Positions 17,473 through 26,261 of a stretch of 64,000 bases of DNA are shown one piece after another. How positions within the stretch are numbered: position 1 is the first letter of the stretch; every line of letters begins with the position of its first letter. The translations under genes and the position numbers were made by a program. The stretch covers positions 62,001 through 126,000 of the forward strand of contig JADJBX010000007.1 of the NCBI GenBank assembly GCA_016703545.1, written 5' to 3'. The notes beneath the pieces are model-generated. The model did no database searches, was not told the origin of the DNA, and saw only the letters and a program-made list of their open reading frames with translations. The DNA is from Candidatus Amarobacillus elongatus. GTDB lineage: Bacteria > Chloroflexota > Dehalococcoidia > Tepidiformales > Tepidiformaceae.

Positions 17473-18030
17473 ATGGGGGAGCCGCCGGTGAATGAACGCG
17501 CGCTGGGACCGAACGAGTTCGCGCTCCTTGGCATCCTGCGCGTGCGCGGCCCCCTGCACGGGTACGAAATGGCGCGCTCCATCGCCCGGGACCTCGCGGA
17601 CGTGTGCCCCACGGAGCAGAGCACGCTCTATACGTACCTTCGCGCGCTCGAAGGGCGAGGGATGGTTGCCTGGCACGAGGAACGCGTGGGGCAGAACCCG
17701 CCGCGCAAGGTGTTCGCGCTCACGGAGAGCGGCCGGGAGGCGGTGGATGAGTGGCTGGCACGTCCGGTCGCGCGCATCCGCGAGGTCCGGCTCGACTTCC
17801 TCCTGAAGCTGTACTTCCTCGGGCAGCAGGATCCCCCCGCGGAGCGGGACCTGATCGCGGCGCAGATCGTGGAGTGCGAGGCGTACCTGCGCGGGCTCGA
17901 AGCGCGCGCCGCGAGCACCCGCTTCGGGCGCATGGTGCTCGATTCGAAGCGCACCGGCGCGGAGGGTACGCTCGCGTGGCTGCGGCACTGCCAGGCCGCC
18001 GCCGAAGCCGAAGCCGGGGCCGCGACATGA
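17473..18030 (+). CDS. PadR-family transcriptional regulator
   Basis: 185 aa. A winged-helix N-terminus ('FALLGILRVRGPLHGYEMAR', 'STLYTYLRALEGRGMV', 'FALTESGREAVDEWL') and the C-terminal helical dimer domain of the VirR/PadR_C type. The stop overlaps the modA start in an ATGA, so the regulator is the first gene of the molybdate uptake operon and is probably its regulator. The classical bacterial mod regulator is ModE, so a PadR in this position is notable. Confidence 0.88.
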   Translation: MGEPPVNERALGPNEFALLGILRVRGPLHGYEMARSIARDLADVCPTEQSTLYTYLRALEGRGMVAWHEERVGQNPPRKVFALTESGREAVDEWLARPVARIREVRLDFLLKLYFLGQQDPPAERDLIAAQIVECEAYLRGLEARAASTRFGRMVLDSKRTGAEGTLAWLRHCQAAAEAEAGAAT

Positions 18031-18872
18031 CCCGGAACCACACGATCTCGCGCCGCCGCCTTCTCGGCGCCGCGGGCGCGCTCGCCGTGGGCATCCTCCC
18101 GGCCGCCTGTGGCGGCGACGGCAGCGACGCCACCCCCACCCGCACGGGCACCGCGGACCTTGTGACCGGCGAAATCCTCGTCTTCGCCGCGAGTTCCCTG
18201 ACCGATGCCTTCAAGGAGCTCGGCGCCGCCTTCGAGGACGAACACCCCGGCGCGCGCGCACGGTTCAACTTCGCCTCGTCCTCGACCCTCGCGACGCAGG
18301 TCAACGAAGGCGCCCCCGCCGACATCTTCGCCTCCGCCGACCTGCAGCAGCTGAAGGTGGTCATGGACGCTCGCAACGCCTCCGAGGCACAGCTGTTCGC
18401 CACCAACGACCTCGTGGTCGTCACGCCGACGAAGGGCGCGACGGTGAAGACGCTCGCGGACGTGGCGAAACCCGGCGTGCGGCTCGTGCTCGCGGGGCGC
18501 GATGTTCCCGCCGGGCGGTACGCGCGGGAGGTACTGGCGCGCGCCTCGACCCTGCCCGGCGCCATCGCCGCCGATTTCGCCACGAAGGCGCTCGCGAACC
18601 TCCGCAGCGAGGAGCCGAACGTGCGCGCCGTGCTCACGAAGGTCCAACTTGGGGAGGCCGATGCGGGCTTCGTGTACCGGACCGACGCCGCCGCCGCCGG
18701 GACGCAGGTGGGCACCGTGGAAATCCCCGCGGCGTTCAACGTGCAGGCCCAGTACGCCATCGCCGTCACCCGAAACGGGAAGAACGTGACCACGGCCGAG
18801 GCGTTCGTGGAATTCCTGTTCCTGCCTCGCGGCCAGAAGATCATGGCGAGCCACGGGTTCGGGGCACAGTAG
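18027..18872 (+). CDS. modA: molybdate ABC transporter substrate-binding protein
   Basis: 281 aa. The N-terminus has twin arginines ('SRRRLLGAA') and a lipobox ('LPAACGG'), so it is probably Tat-exported and lipid-anchored. The mature part is ModA-like: 'LVFAASSLTDAFKELG', 'FNFASSSTLATQVNEGAPAD', 'ADIFASADLQQL' and 'VTTAEAFVEFLF'. The two serine-rich loops bind the oxyanion. It overlaps the PadR gene and precedes modB by 8 nt. Confidence 0.93.
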   Translation: MTRNHTISRRRLLGAAGALAVGILPAACGGDGSDATPTRTGTADLVTGEILVFAASSLTDAFKELGAAFEDEHPGARARFNFASSSTLATQVNEGAPADIFASADLQQLKVVMDARNASEAQLFATNDLVVVTPTKGATVKTLADVAKPGVRLVLAGRDVPAGRYAREVLARASTLPGAIAADFATKALANLRSEEPNVRAVLTKVQLGEADAGFVYRTDAAAAGTQVGTVEIPAAFNVQAQYAIAVTRNGKNVTTAEAFVEFLFLPRGQKIMASHGFGAQ

Positions 18873-18880
18873 GAGCCGTC

Positions 18881-19693
18881 ATGCGCGTCCCCGCCGACCG
18901 TGCCGCACTCGCGACCGTCACCCTCCTCGCGGCGGTCTTCGCGCTCTTCTTCCTGCTCCCCTTCGCGGGGCTCATCGACCGCGCCATCGCCGACGGCGAG
19001 ACGTGGTCGCTGTTGCGAACCCGCCAGGTGCGGGAGGCGCTCGTCCTCTCCTTCTGGGCCGCGACGCTGGCGTCGGTGCTGGCGGGGGTGCTGGGGACGC
19101 CGGGGGCGTACCTGCTCGCGCGCGGCCACTTCCCCGGCCGCGCCATCGCCGACGCCCTCATCGACCTGCCGATCGTGCTGCCGCCGACGGTGGCCGGGGT
19201 GGCGCTGCTCACCGCGTTCGGGCGCCGCGGCCTGGTCGGCGAGCCCATCGAAGCATGGACGGGGTTCACCTTCGGCTTCCGAACGACAGCCGTTGTCATG
19301 GCGCAGCTGCTCGTGGCCGCGCCCTTCTACGTGCGCGCGGCGAAAAGCGGCTTCGACGCCGTCGACCCGCAGCTCGAACGCGTCGCCTACACCCTGGGCG
19401 CCTCCCGCGTGCGCACGTTCGCGCGCATCACGGTGCCGCAGGCGTGGCCGGCGCTGGTCGCGGGCACGGTCCTGTGCTGGTCGCGAGCGATGGGTGAACT
19501 GGGCGCGACGCTCATCTTCGCCGGCAACCTCGAAGGGCGGACGCAGACCATGCCGCTCGCCGTCATCAGCGCCTTCGAAGGATCGTCGCTGGGGTTGCCG
19601 GGCGCGGTGGCACTGTCGCTCATCCTGCTGGTGGCGGCGCTCGTCGTGCTCGCCGCGTTCCGCCTCGCCGCGCGAAACGGCGCCCGCTCGTGA
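18881..19693 (+). CDS. modB: molybdate ABC transporter permease
   Basis: 270 aa with six predicted TM helices. The EAA loop that docks on the ATPase reads 'ERVAYTLGASRVRTFARITV', and 'PIVLPPTVAGVALLTAFGRR' is typical of ModB/CysT permeases. 'GELGATLIFAGNLEGRTQTM' closes the family signature. GTGA overlap with modC. Confidence 0.93.
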   Translation: MRVPADRAALATVTLLAAVFALFFLLPFAGLIDRAIADGETWSLLRTRQVREALVLSFWAATLASVLAGVLGTPGAYLLARGHFPGRAIADALIDLPIVLPPTVAGVALLTAFGRRGLVGEPIEAWTGFTFGFRTTAVVMAQLLVAAPFYVRAAKSGFDAVDPQLERVAYTLGASRVRTFARITVPQAWPALVAGTVLCWSRAMGELGATLIFAGNLEGRTQTMPLAVISAFEGSSLGLPGAVALSLILLVAALVVLAAFRLAARNGARS

Positions 19694-20835
19694 GCATCGA
19701 ATTCGAGGCCGAGCGCCGCCTTGGCGGCTTCCGGTACAGCGCCGGGCTTGCCGCGAAGAACGAGCTCGTGGTGCTGTTCGGCCATTCGGGCGCGGGGAAG
19801 AGCCTGACCCTGCAGTTCATTTCGGGGCTGATGCGGCCAGACCGGGGGCGCATCGCCATCGCCGGCGAGACCGTGTTCGATTCCGCGGGGGGCATCAACC
19901 TGCCGCCCCAGCACCGGCGCACAGGCTACGTCGTGCAGGAGCTCGCACTCTTCGACCACCTCTCAGTGGCGGAGAACGTGGCCTTCGGCATGCCGCGCGA
20001 ACGGGACCGCCGCCGGCGGGTGGCCGAACTCCTCGGCCTGCTCGACCTCGCCGGGTTCGAGGCACGCCGGCCGCGAACGCTCTCCGGCGGCCAGCGCCAG
20101 CGCGTCGCGCTCGCTCGCGCGCTCGCCCGGGAGGCGCCCGTGCTGCTCCTCGACGAGCCGTTCAGCGCCCTCGACGACACCCTCCGCAACGGCATGCGGC
20201 GCGAGCTCCTGCGGCTCCGTTCCGAACTCGGCCTCACCATCCTCTTCGTCACCCACGACCTGCGGGAGGCACACTTCCTCGCCGACCGCGTGGCCGTGTT
20301 CGATGCGGGCCGCATCCTCCAGGACGGGTCGCGCGAGGAGGTCTTTCGGCGCCCCGCGACACGGCGTGTCGCCGAACTGACCGGCGTCGCCAACATCCTC
20401 GAAGGGCGCGTGGCGGGCTTCGAGCAGGGGCACCCGGTCGTCGAGGTCGCGGGCGTGGCCCTGCGCTGCGCACCCCCGGTGGGCCGCATCCCCCGCACCG
20501 GCGACGTCGTCGATCTCGCCATTCGCGCGGAACGGGTGGTGCTGCGACGGGGCGCGGAGGGCGGCGACCAGCCCAACCAGTTCAGCGCGGTGACCGCCGA
20601 GCAGTTCGCCTTCGGATCGACCCACACCCTGCGGCTCGAACCCGCGGGCGCGGGGCCGTCGGTCGAAGTCGAGCTCGCGGCACGCCCGTACGAGGTGCTG
20701 CAGGGGCGGCGCGGCGGGAGTGGCTCGTCGAACTCCCGCCCGGGGACCTTCATGTCATGCCGCGCGACGTGGACCAGACCGCGGCGGGCTCCCGCCACTC
20801 CACGCGCAACGGCAGCCGGCGCACCCCGCGCATGA
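19690..20835 (+). CDS. modC: molybdate ABC transporter ATPase, frameshifted at C-terminus
   Basis: Walker A 'GHSGAGKS', signature 'LSGGQRQRVALARAL', Walker B 'VLLLDEPFSALD', H-loop 'FVTHD'. After the ATPase core (about residue 230) is a regulatory/TOBE-type region. The GGGG at 20703-20706 seems one G short: adding it gives the usual 'EWLVELPPGDLHVMP' ending instead of Ser/Arg-rich sequence. The real stop is therefore uncertain and should lie near 20760-20835. It overlaps the 3' end of the P450 gene on the other strand. Confidence 0.88.
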   Translation: MSIEFEAERRLGGFRYSAGLAAKNELVVLFGHSGAGKSLTLQFISGLMRPDRGRIAIAGETVFDSAGGINLPPQHRRTGYVVQELALFDHLSVAENVAFGMPRERDRRRRVAELLGLLDLAGFEARRPRTLSGGQRQRVALARALAREAPVLLLDEPFSALDDTLRNGMRRELLRLRSELGLTILFVTHDLREAHFLADRVAVFDAGRILQDGSREEVFRRPATRRVAELTGVANILEGRVAGFEQGHPVVEVAGVALRCAPPVGRIPRTGDVVDLAIRAERVVLRRGAEGGDQPNQFSAVTAEQFAFGSTHTLRLEPAGAGPSVEVELAARPYEVLQGRRGGSGSSNSRPGTFMSCRATWTRPRRAPATPRATAAGAPRA

Positions 20836-21964
20836 TGAACGTGGGCACGCGCGGGAGCAGCTCCTGGTCTGTCCGAGCGAACGACGCCGAGCGCGCGAGG
20901 AACGTCTCGAGCGCGATGCGTGCCTCCAGCCGCGCCAGCGGCGCGCCGAGGCAGAAGTGGATGCCCATGCCGAAGCCGATGTGCCGGTTCGGGTTGCGCG
21001 TGATGTCGAAGCCGGCCGGGTCGGCGAAAACGGCGGGGTCCCGGTTCGCGGCGGCGAGCCAGACGACGGCGCTGTCGCCCGCGGGGATGGTCTTGCCCGC
21101 GACCTCGGCGTCGCGCGTCGCGACACGCACCGTCGCCTGCACAGGCGAACTGTGGCGCATGACCTCCTCGATCGCGGACGGCAGGAGCTCCGGCCGCTCG
21201 CGCAGGAGCGTGAGCTGCTCCGGGTACGCGATGAACTCCTGCACGGCGTTGCCGATGAGGTTCGTCGTCGTTTCGTTCCCGGCGACCAGCAGCAGCACGA
21301 GCATCTGCATCAGCTCCGGGAAGCTGAGCTTCGAGCCCTCGTGCTCCGCGGCCGCGAGCCCGGTGATGAGGTCCGCGCGGGGGTTGGCCCGGCGCTCCTC
21401 GACCATGCGGCCGAAGTACTCGCCCACCTCCGTGAGCATCCCCGGGTCGAGCTGGCGGCCCCCCTGGCCATCGATGCCCGAGCCGAGCTGGGAGACGATC
21501 TCATCCGACCAGTAGCGGAATCTCGCCCGGTCTTCCGCCGGCACGCCGAGGATTTCGGCGATCATGATCACGGGCAGGGGGTAGGCGAGGGCGTCGATCA
21601 GGTCCACGGTGGCGCCGGCCGCCGCCGCCTCGTCGAGGAGCTCGCTCGCGAGGACACGGATGCGGGGTTCGAGCTGCTCCACCATGCGCGGCGTAAACGC
21701 CTGCGATACGAGGCCGCGCAGACGCGTGTGTACCGGCGGGTCCGAGGAAAGCATCGAGGGCGCGACCTCCACGTCCTGCTCCGGCCGCCGGCCGAACGAC
21801 GACCACGTCGCGTTGTCCTTCAGGATCGCGCTGCAGTCGTCGTACCCGAAGACGGACCACAGCCCCGGCGGACCGATCTGTAGCGGGCTGAAGGCGCGGC
21901 CCATCTCGTAGAACGGGAACGGGTTTTCGAGGAAGGCGGGATCGTTCGGGGAGAATGCGGGCAT
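20750..21964 (-). CDS. cytochrome P450
   Basis: 404 aa, a soluble bacterial class P450. The heme-binding loop is 'GFGMGIHFCLGAPLAR' with the axial Cys, the K-helix ExxR is in 'IEEVMRHSSP', and the I-helix oxygen-activation site is 'LVAGNETTTN'. It resembles CYP107/CYP125-like hydroxylases of lipids, sterols or polyketides; the substrate cannot be told. No ferredoxin or reductase gene is adjacent. ATG 21964 is chosen; the frame extends further upstream without family similarity. Confidence 0.93.
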   Translation of the reverse strand: MPAFSPNDPAFLENPFPFYEMGRAFSPLQIGPPGLWSVFGYDDCSAILKDNATWSSFGRRPEQDVEVAPSMLSSDPPVHTRLRGLVSQAFTPRMVEQLEPRIRVLASELLDEAAAAGATVDLIDALAYPLPVIMIAEILGVPAEDRARFRYWSDEIVSQLGSGIDGQGGRQLDPGMLTEVGEYFGRMVEERRANPRADLITGLAAAEHEGSKLSFPELMQMLVLLLVAGNETTTNLIGNAVQEFIAYPEQLTLLRERPELLPSAIEEVMRHSSPVQATVRVATRDAEVAGKTIPAGDSAVVWLAAANRDPAVFADPAGFDITRNPNRHIGFGMGIHFCLGAPLARLEARIALETFLARSASFARTDQELLPRVPTFIMRGVRRLPLRVEWREPAAVWSTSRGMT

Positions 21965-22060
21965 GCGATCGTCCGGTCGGAGGGTGCTCCCAGTGTAGCG
22001 GAATACGAACCGGATTCGCGTTCCCATTTTGGGATTGGACGTGAGCGGCGCGGCACGCGC

Positions 22061-22091
22061 GAAGGCCGCCCGGGGAGCGGGCGGCCTTCGC
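22061..22091 (-). terminator. terminator of the first peptide-binding protein gene
   Basis: Arms CGAAGGCCGCCCG and CGGGCGGCCTTCG (13 bp, 5-nt loop) lie 44 nt past the stop on the minus strand. Confidence 0.7.
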
Positions 22092-22134
22092 CGCAAGCCG
22101 TGGCTCGCGGAAGACGGGCGTTACGAGGGGACGC

Positions 22135-23910
22135 TTATACCCGCTTCTTCCAGAGGTACGGGGTCGTCTCCGTCGGGGCGCCGTAGGCGAGCGTGTAGAA
22201 GTCGCCGCCGTTCTGCACCGCGTTCTGGTACGCGACCCAGGTCTGCCCCGCGCCCACCTGGAGCGGGATGTACCACATCTTTTGCGCGTGGTACTTCTGC
22301 GCTTCGTGGAACATGCTGACGCGCTTCTTGTCGTCGAGTTCCACCTGCTGGTCGATGGCGAACTTCTCCAGGTAGGCGTCCTTCACCTTGCCGTGGTTGT
22401 TCCCGTTATCCGTGAACAGGCGAATGGGGAAGTTGCCCGCCTCCGGGAAGCCCGTTTCGAGGCCGAAGGCGAGACCCTTGAAGTTGCCCACGAAGGTCTG
22501 CGTGATGTACTTCGAGCTGTAGTCCTGGACGTCGGTCGTCGTCTTCACGCCGATCGCGTTCAGGTACCCGAGCGTGGCTTCGGCGGCATCGTTGAAACTC
22601 TTGCCGTAGCGGTTGGCGGTGTACTGGTAGGTCACCTCGAACGGCTTATCACCGTAGCCCGCCGCCGAGAGGAGCTTCTTCGCCTCCGCCGGGTCGTACT
22701 TGAAGTACTTCCCGTTCTCACCGAATTCGCTGCTCTTCGGGTCGATCCAGAACCGTCCCCAGCCCGCGGGGATGAGGTTGTTCCACTGCTCGGCGACGCT
22801 CAGGCCGGCGGCCTTCAGCTTCTTGGTGTTGTAGCTGAGGTCGGTGAGTTCGTCGCGATTGCACGCCATCGACATCGCCTGCCGAATGCGCTCGTCCTTC
22901 ACGTACGGCGAATTCGGATCCGTGCCATCGAACCAGAGCCAGTTCGCGCCGGAGTTCAGGTACGACGAGATGTTGACATCCTTGACCTTCTGGACGTCCT
23001 GCAGGTCCTGTGCGTTCGGCGCAAGCGTGTCCAGGTTCCCGGCGAGGAACTGCGCGAGATAGTTCGCGTACTCGGGGATGATCGCGGCCTCGACGGCATC
23101 GAAGAAGGGGAACCCCTTCTCGTACCATTCCGGGTTCTTCTTCATCTTGTAGGCGACCGACGGCTGGTAGCCATCGAACACCCACGGGCCGCTGCCGATC
23201 ATCTGCTTCGCGGGATCGAACTTACCGTCCGATTCCGTGGGCATGACCCACAGCAGATTCGTGTCGGCGAGCGTGTCCAGGAAGACCGCGTTCGGCGACT
23301 TCAACGTGAACACCACGGTCGAAGCGTCCGGGTACTCCAGCTTGTCGACGAACTGGACCTGCGCGCGGCCCGCGTTCTTCGGGTCGACAAGGCGGCCCCA
23401 GGAGAACTTCACGTCGTCGCTGGTGAGCTCGCGGCCGTTGACGGGGGCGACATTGTGGAACTTCACGCCCGGCCGGAGCTTGATCGTCCACTTCAGGCCG
23501 TCGGGAGAACCCTCGGCCGTCTGCGCGAGGTCTCCGGTGGGGCGAACGTTGGCGCGCAGGATGCCGGGGCCCGTCTTGTACTTGAACAGCCGGCTGTAGA
23601 CATACGCCGACACCGTCTTCGTGATGAAGCTGAGGTTGCCGTGCGGGTCCAGCGTCGGCGGGTCGCCGGTGATGTTCAGGCGGTAGGTGCCGCCCGGGGT
23701 GGCCCCGGCGAAGGGGTCCTTCGCGACGGCGGTCGCGCCGCCGGCCGGGGTGGGGGTTCGCAGCGAGGAAAGGCCGCCCGTGTCGCCGCCGTCATCGTCG
23801 TCGCCGCCACCGCAGCCCACGAGGGCCATACCGGCGGTCCCAATGCCGGCGACGCTGGCGCCGCGCAAAACGCCGCGACGGCTCCATTTCCGTTCCCAAT
23901 AGTTGCCCAC
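22135..23910 (-). CDS. ABC peptide-type substrate-binding lipoprotein (copy 1)
   Basis: 591 aa, SBP family 5 (DppA/OppA type). The N-terminus has a twin-arginine-like 'WSRRGVLRG' and lipobox 'ALVGCGGG'. Typical family parts are 'GDPPTLDPHGNLSF', 'LKWTIKLRPGVKFHN', 'GSGPWVFDGYQP' and 'RIRQAMSMACNRDELT'. It should capture a peptide or other small solute outside the membrane, but no permease or ATPase lies nearby. GTG 23910 follows GAGGAGG. A very similar paralogue lies upstream in the same orientation. Confidence 0.92.
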   Translation of the reverse strand: MGNYWERKWSRRGVLRGASVAGIGTAGMALVGCGGGDDDDGGDTGGLSSLRTPTPAGGATAVAKDPFAGATPGGTYRLNITGDPPTLDPHGNLSFITKTVSAYVYSRLFKYKTGPGILRANVRPTGDLAQTAEGSPDGLKWTIKLRPGVKFHNVAPVNGRELTSDDVKFSWGRLVDPKNAGRAQVQFVDKLEYPDASTVVFTLKSPNAVFLDTLADTNLLWVMPTESDGKFDPAKQMIGSGPWVFDGYQPSVAYKMKKNPEWYEKGFPFFDAVEAAIIPEYANYLAQFLAGNLDTLAPNAQDLQDVQKVKDVNISSYLNSGANWLWFDGTDPNSPYVKDERIRQAMSMACNRDELTDLSYNTKKLKAAGLSVAEQWNNLIPAGWGRFWIDPKSSEFGENGKYFKYDPAEAKKLLSAAGYGDKPFEVTYQYTANRYGKSFNDAAEATLGYLNAIGVKTTTDVQDYSSKYITQTFVGNFKGLAFGLETGFPEAGNFPIRLFTDNGNNHGKVKDAYLEKFAIDQQVELDDKKRVSMFHEAQKYHAQKMWYIPLQVGAGQTWVAYQNAVQNGGDFYTLAYGAPTETTPYLWKKRV

Positions 23911-23990
23911 AATCCTCCTCGTGCCCGTATCCGGGCAGAACGCTCCGGACTCTAGCACGAACGATGAAAACTTTCTATGAGACAGATATT

Positions 23991-24007
23991 ATTCGAGATA
24001 CTCGAAT
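23991..24007. promoter_or_regulatory. ATTCGAG-ATA-CTCGAAT palindrome upstream of SBP copy 1
   Basis: A perfect inverted repeat of 7-nt arms in an A+T-rich patch 81-97 nt before the GTG start on the minus strand. Spacing and symmetry suit a dimeric regulator, but no second copy was found before SBP copy 2, and no regulator is adjacent. Confidence 0.4.
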
Positions 24008-24041
24008 GATGAGTGTTGCGAATTCGGATCACGGATACACA

Positions 24042-24071
24042 AAGAGGCCGCCCCATGAGGGGCGGCCTCTT
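24042..24071 (-). terminator. terminator of SBP copy 2
   Basis: Arms AAGAGGCCGCCCC and GGGGCGGCCTCTT, 13 bp perfect with a 4-nt loop, 25 nt beyond the stop of copy 2. It separates the two transcripts. Confidence 0.8.
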
Positions 24072-24095
24072 GCCTGGTGCTGCGGAGGAAGGAGG

Positions 24096-25873
24096 TTAGA
24101 CCTTCTTCTTCCAGAGGTACGGGGTCGTCTCCGTCGGGGCGCCGTAGGCGAGCGTGTAGAAGTCGCCGCCGTTCTGCACCGCGTTCTGGTACGCGACCCA
24201 GGTCTCCCCGCGCCCACCTGGAGCGGGATGTACCACATCTTTTGCGCGTGGTACTTCTGCGCCTCGTGGTACATGGCCACGCGCTTCTTGTCGTCGAGTT
24301 CGACCTGCTGGTCGACCGCGAACTTCTCGAGCACCGGGTCCTTCACCTTGCCGTGGTTGTTCCCGTTGTCGGTGAAGAGGCGGATCGGGTAGTTGCCGAC
24401 TTCCGCGAAGCCCGTTTCGAGGCCGAACGCGAGACCCTTGAAGTTGCCGACGAAGGTCTGCGTGATGTACTTCGAGCTGTAGTCCTGGACGTCGGTCGTC
24501 GTCTTCACGCCGATCGCGTTCAGGTACCCGAGGGTGGCTTCGGCGGAGTCGTTGAAGTCCTTGCCGTACCGGTTGGCCGTGTACTGGTAGGTGACTTCGA
24601 ACGGCTTGTCGCCGTAGCCCGCCGCCGAGAGAAGCTTCTTCGCCTCCGCCGGGTCGTACTTGAAGTACTTGGCGTTCTCGCCGAAGGCGCTGCTCTTGGG
24701 ATCGATCCAGAAGCGGCCCCAGCCCGCGGGGATGAGGTTGTTCCACTGCTCGGCGACGCTCAGGCCGGCAGCCTTGAGCTTCTTCGTGTTGTAGCCAAGG
24801 TCGGTGAGTTCGTCGCGGTTGCAGGCCATCGACATCGCCTGCCGGATGCGCTCGTCCTTGTTGTACGGCGCGTTCGGGTCGGTGCCATCGAACCACAGCC
24901 AGTTCGCACCCTGGTTGAGGTACGAGGAGATGTGGACGCCCTTGACCTTCTGCACGTCCTGCAGGTCCTGCGCGTTCGGCGCGAGCACATCGAGGTTGCC
25001 GGCGAGGAACTGCGCGAGGTAGTTCGCGTACTCGGGGATGATCGCGGCCTCGACGGCATCGAAGAACGGGAAGCCCTTCTCGTACCACTCGGGGTTCTTC
25101 TTCATCTTGTACGCGACCGATGGCTGGTACCCATCGAAGAGCCACGGGCCGCTGCCGATCATCTGCTTGGTCGGGTCGAACTTGCCATCCGACTCGGTCG
25201 GCATGACCCACAGCAGGTTCGAGTCCGCCAGCGAATCCAGGAACACGGCATTCGGCGTCTTCAGCGTGAAGACGATCGTGTTCGCGTCCGGGTATTCGAG
25301 CTTATCGATGTACTGGACCTGCGCGCGGCCCGCGTTCTTCGGGTCGACAAGGCGCGCCCACGAGAACTTGATGTCGTCGGTGGTGACGGCACGGCCGTTC
25401 ACGGGGGCCACGTTGTGGAATTTCACGCCCGGGCGCAGCTTGACGGTCCACTTGAGGCCGTCCGGCGAGCCTTCGGCGGTCTGCGCGAGGTCGCCGGTGG
25501 GGCGAACGTCGGCGCGCAGGATGCCGGGGCCTGTCTTGTACTTGAACAGGCGGCTGTACACGTACGCCGACACCGTCTTCGTGATGAAGCTCAGGTTGCC
25601 GTGCGGGTCGAGCGTCGGCGGGTCGCCGGCGATGTTCAGGCGGTACGTGCCGCCCGGCGTGGCTCCCGCGAACGGGTCCTTCGGGCCGGTGGTCGCGCCC
25701 GACGCCGGCGTGGGCGTCCGCAGGTTCCCGAGGCCGGCGTCCCCGCTCGGGCTATCGTCATCATCGCCCCCGCCGCAGCCGACGAGCGCCATGCCGGCAG
25801 TCCCAATGCCAGCGGCGCCCGCGCCGCGAAGCATGCGGCGGCGACTCCATTTCCGTTCCCAGTAGTTGCCCAC
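24096..25873 (-). CDS. ABC peptide-type substrate-binding lipoprotein (copy 2), frameshifted
   Basis: A paralogue of copy 1, nearly the same length and mostly identical after about residue 70. The signal region ('WSRRRMLRGAGAAG', lipobox 'ALVGCGGG') and the following Asp/Gly linker differ most. Near base 24205 one base present in copy 1 is missing; as written, the frame then runs to 24029 as Arg/Pro-rich sequence. Restoring it gives the same ending as copy 1, 'TTPYLWKK'. GTG 25873 follows GAGGAACG. Like copy 1, it has no neighbouring permease. Confidence 0.88.
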
Positions 25874-26261
25874 GTTCCTCCTCGCGCCTGCTATCCGGGC
25901 GCTGTGGCGGGCACTGTACCATCTCGACTCGACGGGTTCTATAGGGGCAATAAGATTCGCCCGTGATTAATTGTTTGCTGAAGCCATAACACCGCTATCG
26001 CGCTTCGCCCCTTCCCGCCCATCCATCGCGATCGTTCACCCACCGGCAACCATCCCTCTTCTTCGGTGGTTGTCCGAATCTGATCGCGAGCACACCGCAC
26101 CCGTAGAGGGCGCACGCGCAAACCGTTGACTGGTGCCCGCGCCCGGTCCGGGTTCCATTCCGGGTCATTCAAGGGCCACAGGGCCCAACTCGAATGGGGT
26201 TCATTTCGAAAAGGCACCGTGAAGAATAGGAAATGAACGAGCGGGTAACGCGGTGCCGGAC
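25874..26261. other. 388-nt intergenic region
   Basis: No convincing gene. It must carry the promoter of SBP copy 2: an A+T-rich patch (about 25930-25990, with TATAGG and TTAATTG) stands out. The stretch 26080-26240 is less G+C-rich than its surroundings, without clear repeats or hairpins. The histidine kinase gene ends at its far side. Confidence 0.5.

Noticed and set aside
25874..26261. Riboswitch before SBP copy 2
   Set aside because: No conserved riboswitch core or strong set of stems could be drawn; only promoter-like A+T patches.
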